DNA of 21,276 nt from assembly GCA_049673305.1 (NCBI GenBank), contig JBATXM010000022.1, forward strand, positions 1 to 21,276. Direction: 5' to 3'. This DNA comes from GCA-003244245 sp049673305. GTDB taxonomy: Bacteria; Actinomycetota; Actinomycetes; Mycobacteriales; Pseudonocardiaceae. Within the stretch, counting starts at the first letter, position 1. Each line of letters begins with the position of its first letter. The notes under the pieces are model-generated. The model was not told where the DNA came from. It searched no databases and saw nothing but the letters and a program-made list of their open reading frames with translations. This document shows, piece by piece, positions 7,673-16,110 of the stretch. Position numbers and translations under genes: made by a program.

Positions 7673-8866
7673 CTACACCTGTGCGGGGTTGCGCAGCAGG
7701 GCGGCGGGGTTGTAGTGCAGGCGTTTTTGCACCGGGGGGTGCACCGTGGCCAGCACGTCGGCGATGTCGCGCCCGGCGGTGCCGGAGCCGAACAGGTCGC
7801 TGCGCTCGTAGCGACCGTGCGCGATCTGGGCGCGGACCGCTTCGGCGATCTCGATGGGGTCGTGTGAGGTGAACACCACGTTGGGGCCGCATTCCCGGTC
7901 GGATTGGCGGGTGCCGACGCTGACGGCTGGCGTGCCGAGGTAGGCGCCTTCCCGCAGCGCCGCTGAGGAATTGCCGATCATGCAGGTGCAGTGCGTCATC
8001 AGGTGAGCGAAGTCCTCGGCCGCCACGTTGCGGAAAAATTGGCAGTTCCGCGCCAGACCCTGCTCGCGGAACTGCCGGATGCCCGCGGCCACCTCGTCGC
8101 TGCCCGCGTCCACGTTCGGCCAGAAGACCAGCGCCTGCATCCCGATCGCCGATACTGCGCGTAACGTCGCGCTCATCTGTGCGAGGCCGTGGCCATATTC
8201 GGTCGTGACGCCGTGTTGCATGACCAGCAGGAAGGGCTGCTCCGGATCGATCGGCGAACCGGAGCCGCCATGGTTGATCAACGCGTCGCGGCGGGTGCTC
8301 GGGCGGGTGCGGGCGACCAGGTCGATCGATGGGCAGCCGAGGTTGAACACGTACTGCGGGTCCTCGCCCATTGCGATGACGCGGCGGGCGCTGAGCTCGG
8401 TCGCCGGAAAGTGAATGTGGGACAGTTTGGTGACCGCGTGCCGGACGCTTTCGTCAATCGATCCGGACACCTCGCCGCCCTGGGTGTGCGCGACGGGGAT
8501 GTTCATGTAAGCGCCGGCGATAGCCGTCGCGATCGTCTCGAAGCGGTCGGCTATGGTGAGGACGATGTCGGGTTCGAGCCGCTCGAACGCGGTCGGTAAC
8601 TCCAGCAGGCCCAGCCCAGTGGATTTCGCCATCGTCGCCGGGGTCTGGCCCTCGATGATGAAGGGGATCTTGGCGTCGGGGGTGAAACCGGCGGCTTCGA
8701 GCACGGTCACCGCGCTACCGAAGCGTTCCAGCAGCAGTGACGCGGCGGCGATCACCTGCAGCTCCAGCGCGGGGTGTTCGCGCACGGCCTCCAGCACCGT
8801 GGTGATTCGCGCCAGGTTGGCCCGGCTGGCAACGACGACGCAAATCTTCTTGCGACGAGCAGGCAC
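7673..8866 (-). CDS. neuC: Hydrolysing UDP-GlcNAc 2-epimerase, NeuC family
   Basis: NeuC converts UDP-GlcNAc (or a related UDP-sugar) to ManNAc plus UDP, the first step of sialic or other nonulosonic acid synthesis. The 397-aa protein has the family fold and key blocks: an N-terminal SRANLAR loop, LTIADRFE (about 103-110), HTQGGEVSGSIDESVRHAVTKL (about 127-148, with the acidic residues used in epimerisation and hydrolysis), and the UDP-binding GNSSAALREGAYLGTP near the C-terminus. Its GTG start has AGGAGA 8 bases upstream. It lies 82 bases downstream of the methyltransferase on the same strand, and neuB is divergent on the other side of that gene. No neuA (CMP-transferase) is visible in the window, so the exact sugar (Neu5Ac, legionaminic or other) is open. 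Confidence 0.9.
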   Translation of the reverse strand: MPARRKKICVVVASRANLARITTVLEAVREHPALELQVIAAASLLLERFGSAVTVLEAAGFTPDAKIPFIIEGQTPATMAKSTGLGLLELPTAFERLEPDIVLTIADRFETIATAIAGAYMNIPVAHTQGGEVSGSIDESVRHAVTKLSHIHFPATELSARRVIAMGEDPQYVFNLGCPSIDLVARTRPSTRRDALINHGGSGSPIDPEQPFLLVMQHGVTTEYGHGLAQMSATLRAVSAIGMQALVFWPNVDAGSDEVAAGIRQFREQGLARNCQFFRNVAAEDFAHLMTHCTCMIGNSSAALREGAYLGTPAVSVGTRQSDRECGPNVVFTSHDPIEIAEAVRAQIAHGRYERSDLFGSGTAGRDIADVLATVHPPVQKRLHYNPAALLRNPAQV

Positions 8867-8948
8867 GTCGGTGTCTCCTGATGACAGCAGCGTGTGCGTT
8901 GATCGAATCGTACCGTGGCCTTACCCGGGGACTGGCTGTTACCCGAGC

Positions 8949-9857
8949 TCACCCCTTTCTGAGGGTAGACATGCCGCTCAGGAACTGTGCCGCGGTGGCC
9001 TCCAGGGCTGGCCAGTCGGGTTCGGTGCCCGCTCCCGGCGCGAGCACGAAGCCGCGATGGCCATCATGGGTCAGTCGCTCGGCGACGATCATGAAACCGG
9101 TCAGGGTGAATAGCGCCACCACGGTCTGGCGCGTCAAGTAATAAGGATGATCGATCTTGATCACTTGTTCGATGCTGCCGATCCGGCGCAGCAGGACATC
9201 GACGTCGACGATGTCGACGAACGCGCGGCCGCCCTCGGCCATCATCTGGCGCAGCGCCGCCAGCGTGCCTCGGACGTCGAGGAGGTGGTCGATCGTCTGA
9301 CACAGCAGCACGAGATCCCAGCGGCGCTCACCCGGATCGAAGTCCTCGACGAGCCCGGCGATCGTCTCCATACCGGCGGCCCGCGCGACCGCGAGCTCGT
9401 CCGGAGCCGGGTCGAGGACGGTCACCCGCGCGGGCAGGTGTGCCGCCAGTACCCTGGAGACCACCCCCGTTGAGCCGCCGACGTCGAGGATGGTGCGCGG
9501 TGCGGACGGTAGTAGCGGGAGCAGGAACGCAGCGAGCCCGGTGGCGTAGTCGCGCTGGTCGAGCTGCACGGTCTCGGCGTCGATCCGGCGGCCGTGGTAG
9601 GCCGACACCAGTGGGCGGTAGATCTCGGAGTAGAAGTGCGTGTACTGGGTAGCGCTGAGTCTGGGGCAGAGGTAACCAAGCCCGCAGCGCTGGCATACCA
9701 CGAAGCTGGCCGGGTAGCCGTAGCGGTCCCGTTCGGCGGCTTCCACCGCGCGGCCACGCGCTCCGCACAGGTTGCAGGCCGAAGGCCAATGCGTTGCCTG
9801 CTCGCCGTAGTCGTAACCGAGTGCAGCGATTGCGTCATTAACCACCATCTGTGTCAT
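8949..9857 (-). CDS. SAM-dependent methyltransferase with N-terminal zinc ribbon
   Basis: A class I methyltransferase of about 302 aa. The N-terminus has a four-Cys zinc-binding module (CNLC at about 28-31 and CQRC at about 55-58), followed by an LCPRLS segment, as in the Methyltransf_13/C-methyltransferase group that acts on nucleotide sugars. The Rossmann SAM loop is ILDVGGSTGV (about 123-132), and the acidic ribose-binding residue lies in VTVLDPAPDE. The later segment LLCQTIDHLLD resembles motif II/III. Start: ATG 9857 has GGGTG 6 bases upstream; a GTG at 9866 would add three residues. Only about 38 bases separate it from the divergent neuB start, so the promoters must overlap. It probably modifies a sugar made by the neighbouring Neu enzymes; the exact substrate is not deducible. 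Confidence 0.82.
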   Translation of the reverse strand: MTQMVVNDAIAALGYDYGEQATHWPSACNLCGARGRAVEAAERDRYGYPASFVVCQRCGLGYLCPRLSATQYTHFYSEIYRPLVSAYHGRRIDAETVQLDQRDYATGLAAFLLPLLPSAPRTILDVGGSTGVVSRVLAAHLPARVTVLDPAPDELAVARAAGMETIAGLVEDFDPGERRWDLVLLCQTIDHLLDVRGTLAALRQMMAEGGRAFVDIVDVDVLLRRIGSIEQVIKIDHPYYLTRQTVVALFTLTGFMIVAERLTHDGHRGFVLAPGAGTEPDWPALEATAAQFLSGMSTLRKG

Positions 9858-9895
9858 TTTATTCACCCATTCGAGGTGTCCATGGAGCGCGTAGC

Positions 9896-10933
9896 GTGAC
9901 TGTACTCGACTGGGATCACCGTGTCGCGGTCATCGGCGAGGTTGGCCAGGCGCACGACGGCAGCCTGGGCACCGCGCACGCGTTCATCGACGCGATCGCC
10001 GCTGCGGGTGCCGATGCGGTGAAGTTCCAGACGCACATCGCCGCCGCTGAGAGTCGGACTGACGAGCCGTGGCGAGTCAGGTTCAGCTACGCCGACGACA
10101 CCCGCTACGAGTACTGGAAGCGGATGGAGTTCACCACGCACGCCTGGGCGGGGCTGCGCCAGCACGCGCAGGATCGCGGGCTGGCGTTTTTGAGCTCGCC
10201 GTTCTCGTTGGAAGCGGTCGAGCTGCTGCGCCGCGTCGGTGTCGCCGCCTGGAAAGTCGCCTCCGGCGAGGTCAGCAACCCTGTGCTGCTCGACGCGGTG
10301 GCCCAGACCAGAGCGCCGGTGCTGCTGTCCAGTGGAATGAGCGGCTGGGCTGAGCTTGACGGCGCCGTCACGCGGCTGCGCGCGGCCGGCGCTGGGCCGC
10401 TGGCTGTCCTGCAGTGCACGTCTGCCTACCCGGTCGCGCCGGAACGGGTAGGGCTCAATGTCCTGAGTGAGATCCGCGAGCGCTACCGGTGTGCATCCGG
10501 GCTCTCCGACCACTCTGGGACGATCTTTCCTGCGCTGGCTGCGGTCGCACTCGGGGGGCGGGTGATCGAAGTGCACGTGACGCTGTCCCGCGAAATGTTC
10601 GGCCCGGACGTGGCGGCGTCAGTGACCACCAGCGAGCTTGCCCTGCTCGTGGCCGGTGTCCGCTATATCGGTGCGGCGCTCGCGGCTCCCGTCGACAAGG
10701 ACAAGGTTGCGACCGAGCTGGCGCCGATGCGCGCGTTGTTCGGCCGTTCGCTGGTTGCCCACGATGCGCTGGCGGCCGGGCACGTCCTGGCGGCCAGCGA
10801 CCTGACCGCCAAGAAGCCGGCCGACGGCATCCCCCCCACTCGGCTCGAGTCTCTGGTCGGCCGCCGGCTGCGCCGAGCGCTGCGCGTAGACGAGGCACTG
10901 CGCGACTCCGATCTCGAGCCGCTGGAACCTTGA
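9896..10933 (+). CDS. neuB: N-acetylneuraminate (nonulosonic acid) synthase, NeuB family
   Basis: NeuB condenses phosphoenolpyruvate with ManNAc or a modified hexose to form a nine-carbon 2-keto acid. The 345-aa protein has the TIM-barrel motifs GEVGQAHDGS, ADAVKFQTH, FLSSPFSLEAVELL, KVASGE, SSGMS, CTSAYP and GLSDHSG, followed by a C-terminal antifreeze-like (SAF) domain (RSLVAHDALAAG, LTAKKPADGIPP). I chose GTG 9896 because GGAG lies 8 bases upstream; the longer open frame from 9851 would overlap the divergent methyltransferase start. The usual GPDH-x-x-S metal and PEP region reads GPDVAAS here, so the metal-ligand His is replaced, which may indicate a divergent substrate or metal site. No cytidylyltransferase follows; the next genes belong to a different, A/T-richer block. 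Confidence 0.9.
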   Translation: MTVLDWDHRVAVIGEVGQAHDGSLGTAHAFIDAIAAAGADAVKFQTHIAAAESRTDEPWRVRFSYADDTRYEYWKRMEFTTHAWAGLRQHAQDRGLAFLSSPFSLEAVELLRRVGVAAWKVASGEVSNPVLLDAVAQTRAPVLLSSGMSGWAELDGAVTRLRAAGAGPLAVLQCTSAYPVAPERVGLNVLSEIRERYRCASGLSDHSGTIFPALAAVALGGRVIEVHVTLSREMFGPDVAASVTTSELALLVAGVRYIGAALAAPVDKDKVATELAPMRALFGRSLVAHDALAAGHVLAASDLTAKKPADGIPPTRLESLVGRRLRRALRVDEALRDSDLEPLEP

Positions 10934-11068
10934 GCTGATGCGCTAGCCCAGCGCTGCGGAGCGCCCAGACTTCGCTAAAGATGGGATCAACCGTGACGAT
11001 CACTGAGGACAGAGAACGGCCACTACACTCCGATACACGGCGTCAGCGTTGGGTAGGAGGAGGCACGC

Positions 11069-11149
11069 ATGCCGATCGAGGAGGTAGCCGTCGAACTCGG
11101 CCGGGCTCCCGCGAGCAACGTAATTCTTTATTGGGGGACTGGTGAATGA
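11069..11149 (+). CDS. 26-codon leader ORF, translationally coupled to the flavoenzyme gene
   Basis: This short ORF has the best Shine-Dalgarno in the region (taggaggagg, ending about 7 bases before ATG 11069). It encodes MPIEEVAVELGRAP, then ASNVILYWGTGE. Its TGA overlaps the ATG of the next gene (ATGA at 11146-11149), the standard layout for translational coupling. I recognise no family. It could be a regulatory leader peptide, a genuine small protein of the operon, or the remnant of a longer gene. A TACACT at 11024-11029 resembles an actinobacterial -10 element, but no good -35 is visible. A competing frame, 10981-11145, has a poor Shine-Dalgarno. Confidence 0.4.
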   Translation: MPIEEVAVELGRAPASNVILYWGTGE

Positions 11150-12567
11150 ACTCGAGTAGCGAAAGTGTGGCGATAATTGGTGGCGGTATCTCGGGGCTAA
11201 CCACCGCGACCCTGCTTCAACTGAGTGGATATAAGACCAGCATTTACTCCCGAGAGCTGCCGACGGCTGAGATGCCGCAAAACAGCCAGTCTGCGAAATT
11301 CGCATCACTGCACGCCGCAGCTTCTATTCTGCCGCACTCGGTGCAATCACCCAAGGCAAATTACTGGACGGCGATCTCTCAAGAGTACTTTCGGATCCTA
11401 GCCTTCGTCGCACGTTGTGGAGTTCGCGAACAAACGCATTATGAAATCTTCGAGCGGTCGTTCCTGGGGATGCCCGATTACTCACGCTCGCTCCGTAACT
11501 TTGAGCAGCTCACAGATTCGGACCTGCTGCGCGACGGCATGCCGCGTCGGCCGGCTGCCGATTCGACATCCGGATGGCGGTTCGATGTACTATTCTGTGA
11601 GGCACCGGAATATATTGCGTACCTGTACGAGTTCTACCACGCATTAGGCGGTCGGGTTTTAGTTACCAGTCCTGAATCTTCTTGGCGCTCGATCGCTGAG
11701 TACCTCAAGCTCGACTATCAATACTATGTCAACTGCACGGGGTACGGCGCCGCTGAGTTCTTGAGTGGAAATAACGATTTCGATATCGACGATCGGCCGA
11801 GTCTGCCTGAATATGAACCATTGAATGATAAGCATGAGCCGCGATTCTTGCGGGGTCATTATCTCAGGGTTGACATTAAGCAACCGTTCACGGATGCTCG
11901 AGGTCGGTTCTTCTCTTACAACTATACGCCAACGGTTGAGGTCTACTCCACTGCGACTGGTGGTCCGGCTGATGTTTACTGTTACCCAAGGTCTGATTGC
12001 TGGCTCCTAGGCGGAAGTCGGCAGGTCCACGACGGACCGCTAGATTCTTCCGGCGCCTGGGCGGGCGAACAGACGGTCAGTCGACAAGAAATCTTCACAA
12101 GTTGCGATGGAAAGCAGATTAAGCTTCCGGAAGCAATATTTTCGCTCAATGACGAACTGCTTGAACGGATGACGCAAGGAAGGTTGAGCCTTCGGCGGCT
12201 GCGCTCGAATCGACCTGATGCGATATCCCCTGGGGTAGGTTTCCGATTTCAACGATCGGGGAATGCTGAAAGCGTTCGAGTGGCGTGTTCGCGTGTCCAC
12301 TTTGGCACCGAAAAATTTGTTCTGCACAACTATGGTCATGGTGGGTCTGGCTTCGCGCTGTCTTGGGGCTGCGCATTTGATTTGTTGAAGCTCTTAGACC
12401 GGATGACGGATCGTCGGCGCTCGCCGACGATCTCACGGCGGGCAACCTTCCGTACGGGACATCCAGCAACCCGCGTACTCCTCGACGAGCTTACTCAGCG
12501 GCTTCTCGACGATGACCCGCAGACCTCGCAGACTGAACCAGAGGAGGGTTATTGCCTTGAGTCTTAG
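11146..12567 (+). CDS. FAD-dependent D-amino-acid oxidase family protein (D-aspartate oxidase-like)
   Basis: A flavoenzyme of 473 aa expected to oxidise a D-amino acid to the 2-keto acid, releasing ammonia and H2O2. The N-terminal dinucleotide-binding loop is VAIIGGGISGLTTATLLQ (Gly12-Gly17). The DAO-family signature VLHNYGHGGSGFALSWGCA (392-410) is complete. The substrate-binding Arg region RLRSNRP (about 350) and the strand YCYPRSDCWLLGGS (about 278-291) correspond to conserved DAO blocks. It is about 100 residues longer than typical D-amino-acid oxidases, mainly in the middle and in a polar C-terminal tail of about 55 residues. GGGGGA lies 8 bases before ATG 11146. It is the first large gene of the A/T-richer operon. 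With the racemase and asparaginases downstream, D-Asp is the most natural substrate (inference). Confidence 0.82.
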   Translation: MNSSSESVAIIGGGISGLTTATLLQLSGYKTSIYSRELPTAEMPQNSQSAKFASLHAAASILPHSVQSPKANYWTAISQEYFRILAFVARCGVREQTHYEIFERSFLGMPDYSRSLRNFEQLTDSDLLRDGMPRRPAADSTSGWRFDVLFCEAPEYIAYLYEFYHALGGRVLVTSPESSWRSIAEYLKLDYQYYVNCTGYGAAEFLSGNNDFDIDDRPSLPEYEPLNDKHEPRFLRGHYLRVDIKQPFTDARGRFFSYNYTPTVEVYSTATGGPADVYCYPRSDCWLLGGSRQVHDGPLDSSGAWAGEQTVSRQEIFTSCDGKQIKLPEAIFSLNDELLERMTQGRLSLRRLRSNRPDAISPGVGFRFQRSGNAESVRVACSRVHFGTEKFVLHNYGHGGSGFALSWGCAFDLLKLLDRMTDRRRSPTISRRATFRTGHPATRVLLDELTQRLLDDDPQTSQTEPEEGYCLES

Positions 12568-12657
12568 CGCCCTATTCGGAGCGGGTTGTCGCACATTGTG
12601 CGCTCGCGTGATTTTCAACGTTGTGAGGACTGCTACCTGTATACAAGGGATAATCAT

Positions 12658-13779
12658 ATGTCGCACAATAGGACCAGGAAATTACTCGTCATCACAACCG
12701 GCGGTACAATAGCTGGAGAGGTCGCAACTACGGCATCGCAGGCGCACGCGGTGAAGACCCCCCCTAGCCTGCTTGAAAGCTTGGCGCCAACTTTATTGGA
12801 CATCTCGAAGAACTCCAAGCGGTTTGATGAAGTACGAGTCGACGCGAATAACGTGGCGAGCTTGGATAGTTCCGACATTACACCGTCGGACTGGGTAAAC
12901 ATTATTGACAGTGTGGCGGAAAAATATCACCAGTACGACGGCTTCATCGTTACGCACGGTACTAACACGATGGGGTATACGGCGGCGGCGCTGTCGTTTG
13001 CTTTGGAGAATCTGGGTAAGCCGGTAGTGGTGACAGGTTCGCAAGTCCCGTTCGGTTGGCCTGGCTCCGACGCGGTCATGAATCTGGAGAACGCTATGCG
13101 TGTTGCTACCTGGGACGAGAAGCCAGGGCCGGTTCGTGGCGTAATTTGCGTTTTCGGTAGCCACATCATAACCGGCACGAGGGCCAAGAAGAGCACCGAG
13201 TTCGACTATGATGCATTTCAATCATTCTCTACCGCGAGTCTTGGACGAATCGGTCGTGTCATTCGGTGGAACGCATCAAATCTCGACCGGCATCACAAGT
13301 ATTTGAGCAAAAATGAGCCGGAGGCGCGCGCAGGGCTCCCATTGCGTGTGACAAGAACCTTCGATTCAAGAGTGCTGTCGTTCACCGAATTCCCAGGAAT
13401 GGACCCAGAAACTTTTAAGCTCCTCTCTGAGCACCTCATTGACCAAGATCGTATGCGTGGGATCGTGTTTCGCGCGTTTGGCGCGGGGGATGTTAGCACC
13501 TATCTACATCCCGTGTTCCGGTACCTGAAGGACAGGCAGATTCCGATCGTTGTTACGACACAAGCCCCCAATGGTAATAGCAACTTCGCGGTTAATGAGC
13601 CAGGGCAGCTCCTTGATAAGCATAAGCTGGCCATCCCCGCGTACGACATGAGCATCGAGTCGATGACAACGAAGCTCATGTGGCTTCTCGGTCAGGGGTT
13701 TGGATACGACGACATAACCGACCGAATGTTGGACGACCTCCATGGGGAAGTCTCGCCCGAAGAGGATAGGCGAGGATAG
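12658..13779 (+). CDS. Type I (AnsA-like) L-asparaginase family protein with a D-to-N change in the catalytic triad
   Basis: A 373-aa cytoplasmic protein of the asparaginase/GatD-like fold, which hydrolyses L-Asn to L-Asp plus ammonia. Visible are the N-terminal nucleophile loop TTGGTIAG (Thr17), the substrate loop DSSDITPSDW (70-79), the second active-site loop THGTNTMGYTAAALSF (99-114), GKPVVVTGSQVP, and the Lys of the TRAKK segment (Lys177). In classical enzymes the second loop is HGTDT, with the Asp in the Thr-Lys-Asp triad; here it is Asn103. The C-terminal AYDMSIESMTTKLMWLLGQG is type I-like. ATG 12658 has AAGGGA 7 bases upstream; an upstream TTG at 12586 is unlikely. It lies 90 bases after the flavoenzyme and precedes a TIR fusion carrying a second asparaginase domain. 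It has no signal peptide. Confidence 0.85.
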   Translation: MSHNRTRKLLVITTGGTIAGEVATTASQAHAVKTPPSLLESLAPTLLDISKNSKRFDEVRVDANNVASLDSSDITPSDWVNIIDSVAEKYHQYDGFIVTHGTNTMGYTAAALSFALENLGKPVVVTGSQVPFGWPGSDAVMNLENAMRVATWDEKPGPVRGVICVFGSHIITGTRAKKSTEFDYDAFQSFSTASLGRIGRVIRWNASNLDRHHKYLSKNEPEARAGLPLRVTRTFDSRVLSFTEFPGMDPETFKLLSEHLIDQDRMRGIVFRAFGAGDVSTYLHPVFRYLKDRQIPIVVTTQAPNGNSNFAVNEPGQLLDKHKLAIPAYDMSIESMTTKLMWLLGQGFGYDDITDRMLDDLHGEVSPEEDRRG

Positions 13780-13905
13780 CCGGTTGAGTAGCTGTACCGG
13801 CACGTGGCTACCATCAGCCCACACGTCAGCTGACTAGGTGCGTGGGTGACCGCGTCGGGCACCATCACGAACACTTGGCTCTCGAAAGGAAGTGTAGCGC
13901 AAGAC

Positions 13906-16110
13906 ATGCGTGAAATCTTTATTAGCTATTCTCATCTCGACAATCAGCCTAACCCACACATAACCCATGAGGTGACACGTGCGGTAGATCATTTTCTCGC
14001 GGTGTATAGTCATGTTTGTGACGTTCCGACGGGCGGAACCGAGAACGAATTGTTCTTCTTGGATCAAACTGAGATCGAACCGGGTCAGTTCATTTCGGAG
14101 ACCATTCGTACCGCAATCGAAGAATGCTCGGTAATGTTGGCGTTCGTCTCGCCAAGGTACTTCTCAAGCTACCACTGTTTTCAGGAATGGAAAGAGTTTA
14201 AGCGATCGCAGGCTGTGGAGCCCAGCGGACGTGCCCCGAAGTTGCTCATTCCGGTCGAAGTTAAGCCTGTTGTTTCAGATAGGATTGCGCCAGTTGATGA
14301 GCTCACGCCACAGTGGATTGCTGAGCTCGTCGGGCCGGAGGGGCTCAAGTGCAACGTGTCAAGCAAGATTCTCTTAGACAGGGATACTACCAGGTTGGCG
14401 GAGCAGCTTCAAGCTCTGGATAGCGTGATCCAGGGACAAATCTTGCGGCGCCGTGGTAGCTCTGGTGGACGTCGTGCGGCGTTCAATATTCTTACGCTGC
14501 GGAACAAGATAGAGCGCGATAGTCTTAAGACGCGAGCTTTGCAAGACGAGCTTCGCGAAAAAGCTGGCAAGCTGAAGTATGACAAGTTGGATCCCGTTTG
14601 TGTTATCTACGCGGGTGGAACTGTGGGAATGGTGCATCAAAAGAGTTCAGACGTGATCCACGCGGATTACGAGATGGCGTCGACGGTTGACGCGATCGTA
14701 CAGTATATGCGGCCCAAGATCTCAGCGCTGCCATTCAATATTCATTTCTTCAGTTTGCAAAGGCCGATCGACTCCTCTAACGTCACTGCGGGGGACTGGG
14801 TGAATCTCGCGAATCTGGTTCAAGAGCAGATGGGGGCGTATCAGGGTTTTGTTATTTTGCACGGAACGAATACTCTGGCGTACAGCGCGAGCGCGCTATC
14901 CTTCCTCTTGAGCGACACAATCACGAAACCAGTGGTGCTCACTGGCGCTGAGGTACCCATGTCAGTGCAGAATACTGACGCCATCCACAATGTGGAGAAT
15001 GCAATACGCGCTACCGCCTGGCAGTCTTATAATGGTCCAATGCGAGTGCCTGAGGTGTGCGTCTACTGGAACAATCAGTTGTACCGAGGTAATCGTGTGG
15101 CTAAGAAGTACGCATCGGATCGAGCCGAAGGCTTCCATACGCCTAACATGCCTGTTCCGCTAGCTACGTTGGCAAACGAGAAACTGAACGTGAATCACGG
15201 GCACATCATGGTGCGCCCTGAGTCGGACGTTGCGTCATCAGTGTCTCCTCGGCAAGTCGTCAATCTGGCTGACGCAAGAGTTGGTCTCATGTTCATTCAT
15301 CCAGAAATGGAAATGTCTGATCTTGAGGCAAAGTATCCCAACGGCTTGGACGGCCTAATTCTTCTCTCCTATGGACCTGGCAACGTTCCGGAAGATCCTC
15401 GGTTTATATCGATGATTGAAAGACTTATTCATAACGGCACCATTGTGGCGAATGTAACACAATGTCCATTTGGCCGAGTGGAACTAAAGCTGTTTGAGAC
15501 CAGTGCGATCTTGTTTGATCTCGGGGTCATCGACGCCTATGACATGACGTTGGAGGCCGCGTACACCAAGCTTCTGTGGGCCATTGCTCGCCGAGATAAC
15601 CGCAAGCAGCCGGGCGTTCAGCGAAGTATTAAGCGCGCATTTCAAAGAAATGTTGCTGGTGAAATGAGCGCAAGCATAGACGAGGCGTCTTTCGGCGGTT
15701 CGGACACATTTGACAAAGCGGTTTCAGGAGGATTTCTTGTATCCGACGTCCGCCGGCTCGAGAAATTTGTTGACCGCTACGATATTGCCGAGGTTTTCAT
15801 TCGGCTAGAGGGTGTCCGCTTCGCGGAGGGTAACGAGTCTGGTCGGGTAAGGATTCTGTTTGGAAAACCGACGGAGCGGCACGATAATCAGTCGGAAGAA
15901 GTCAATCTGCTGGCGGATTTCTCGAAGAAACTTACGGTCGCCGAGGCGACGGTAGGCTGCTTCGACAAGAACCTGGAGGTGACGCATGCCTTCAGGAAGT
16001 GGTTCAATAATGATGAGTTTCAGCTTTCAATCGGCGTAGACGGCATGCCGAGTCTGGCGTTCTCATCGCTCCGGCTAGTTCTCTATACGAAGATTGGCAG
16101 GTTTGAGTAA
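13906..16110 (+). CDS. TIR domain-asparaginase fusion protein
   Basis: A 734-aa fusion. Residues 1 to about 145 form a TIR domain that begins REIFISYSHLD and contains the S-x-x-C-x-x-E motif SSYHCFQEW, whose Glu94 aligns with the NAD-cleaving glutamate of enzymatic TIRs. A charged helical linker, possibly a coiled coil, covers about 180-225. Residues about 229-565 are a type I asparaginase: IYAGGTVGM (Thr239), DSSNVTAGDW, LHGTNTLAYSASALSF (Thr321, Asn322), RGNRVAKK (Lys400), TQCPFGRVELKLF and DMTLEAAYTKLLWAI. As in the preceding gene, the triad Asp is Asn. About 150 C-terminal residues are unassigned. Start: ATG 13906 is adjacent to the TIR strand, with AAAGGAAG 13 bases upstream; GTG 13846 would add 20 residues. 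The stop overlaps the next ATG (TAATG). TIR plus asparaginase suggests NAD+ and Asn chemistry in immunity or stress (inference). Confidence 0.88.
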   Translation: MREIFISYSHLDNQPNPHITHEVTRAVDHFLAVYSHVCDVPTGGTENELFFLDQTEIEPGQFISETIRTAIEECSVMLAFVSPRYFSSYHCFQEWKEFKRSQAVEPSGRAPKLLIPVEVKPVVSDRIAPVDELTPQWIAELVGPEGLKCNVSSKILLDRDTTRLAEQLQALDSVIQGQILRRRGSSGGRRAAFNILTLRNKIERDSLKTRALQDELREKAGKLKYDKLDPVCVIYAGGTVGMVHQKSSDVIHADYEMASTVDAIVQYMRPKISALPFNIHFFSLQRPIDSSNVTAGDWVNLANLVQEQMGAYQGFVILHGTNTLAYSASALSFLLSDTITKPVVLTGAEVPMSVQNTDAIHNVENAIRATAWQSYNGPMRVPEVCVYWNNQLYRGNRVAKKYASDRAEGFHTPNMPVPLATLANEKLNVNHGHIMVRPESDVASSVSPRQVVNLADARVGLMFIHPEMEMSDLEAKYPNGLDGLILLSYGPGNVPEDPRFISMIERLIHNGTIVANVTQCPFGRVELKLFETSAILFDLGVIDAYDMTLEAAYTKLLWAIARRDNRKQPGVQRSIKRAFQRNVAGEMSASIDEASFGGSDTFDKAVSGGFLVSDVRRLEKFVDRYDIAEVFIRLEGVRFAEGNESGRVRILFGKPTERHDNQSEEVNLLADFSKKLTVAEATVGCFDKNLEVTHAFRKWFNNDEFQLSIGVDGMPSLAFSSLRLVLYTKIGRFE

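Noticed and set aside
10981..11145. 54-codon ORF upstream of the flavoenzyme, ending just before its ATG
   Set aside because: No Shine-Dalgarno and an Arg/Gly/Ser-rich translation. The overlapping 26-codon ORF from 11069 has a far better ribosome binding site.
12591..12601. 11-bp palindrome gcaca-t-tgtgc between the flavoenzyme and asparaginase genes
   Set aside because: Too short to distinguish from chance, with no promoter hexamers of proper spacing nearby.
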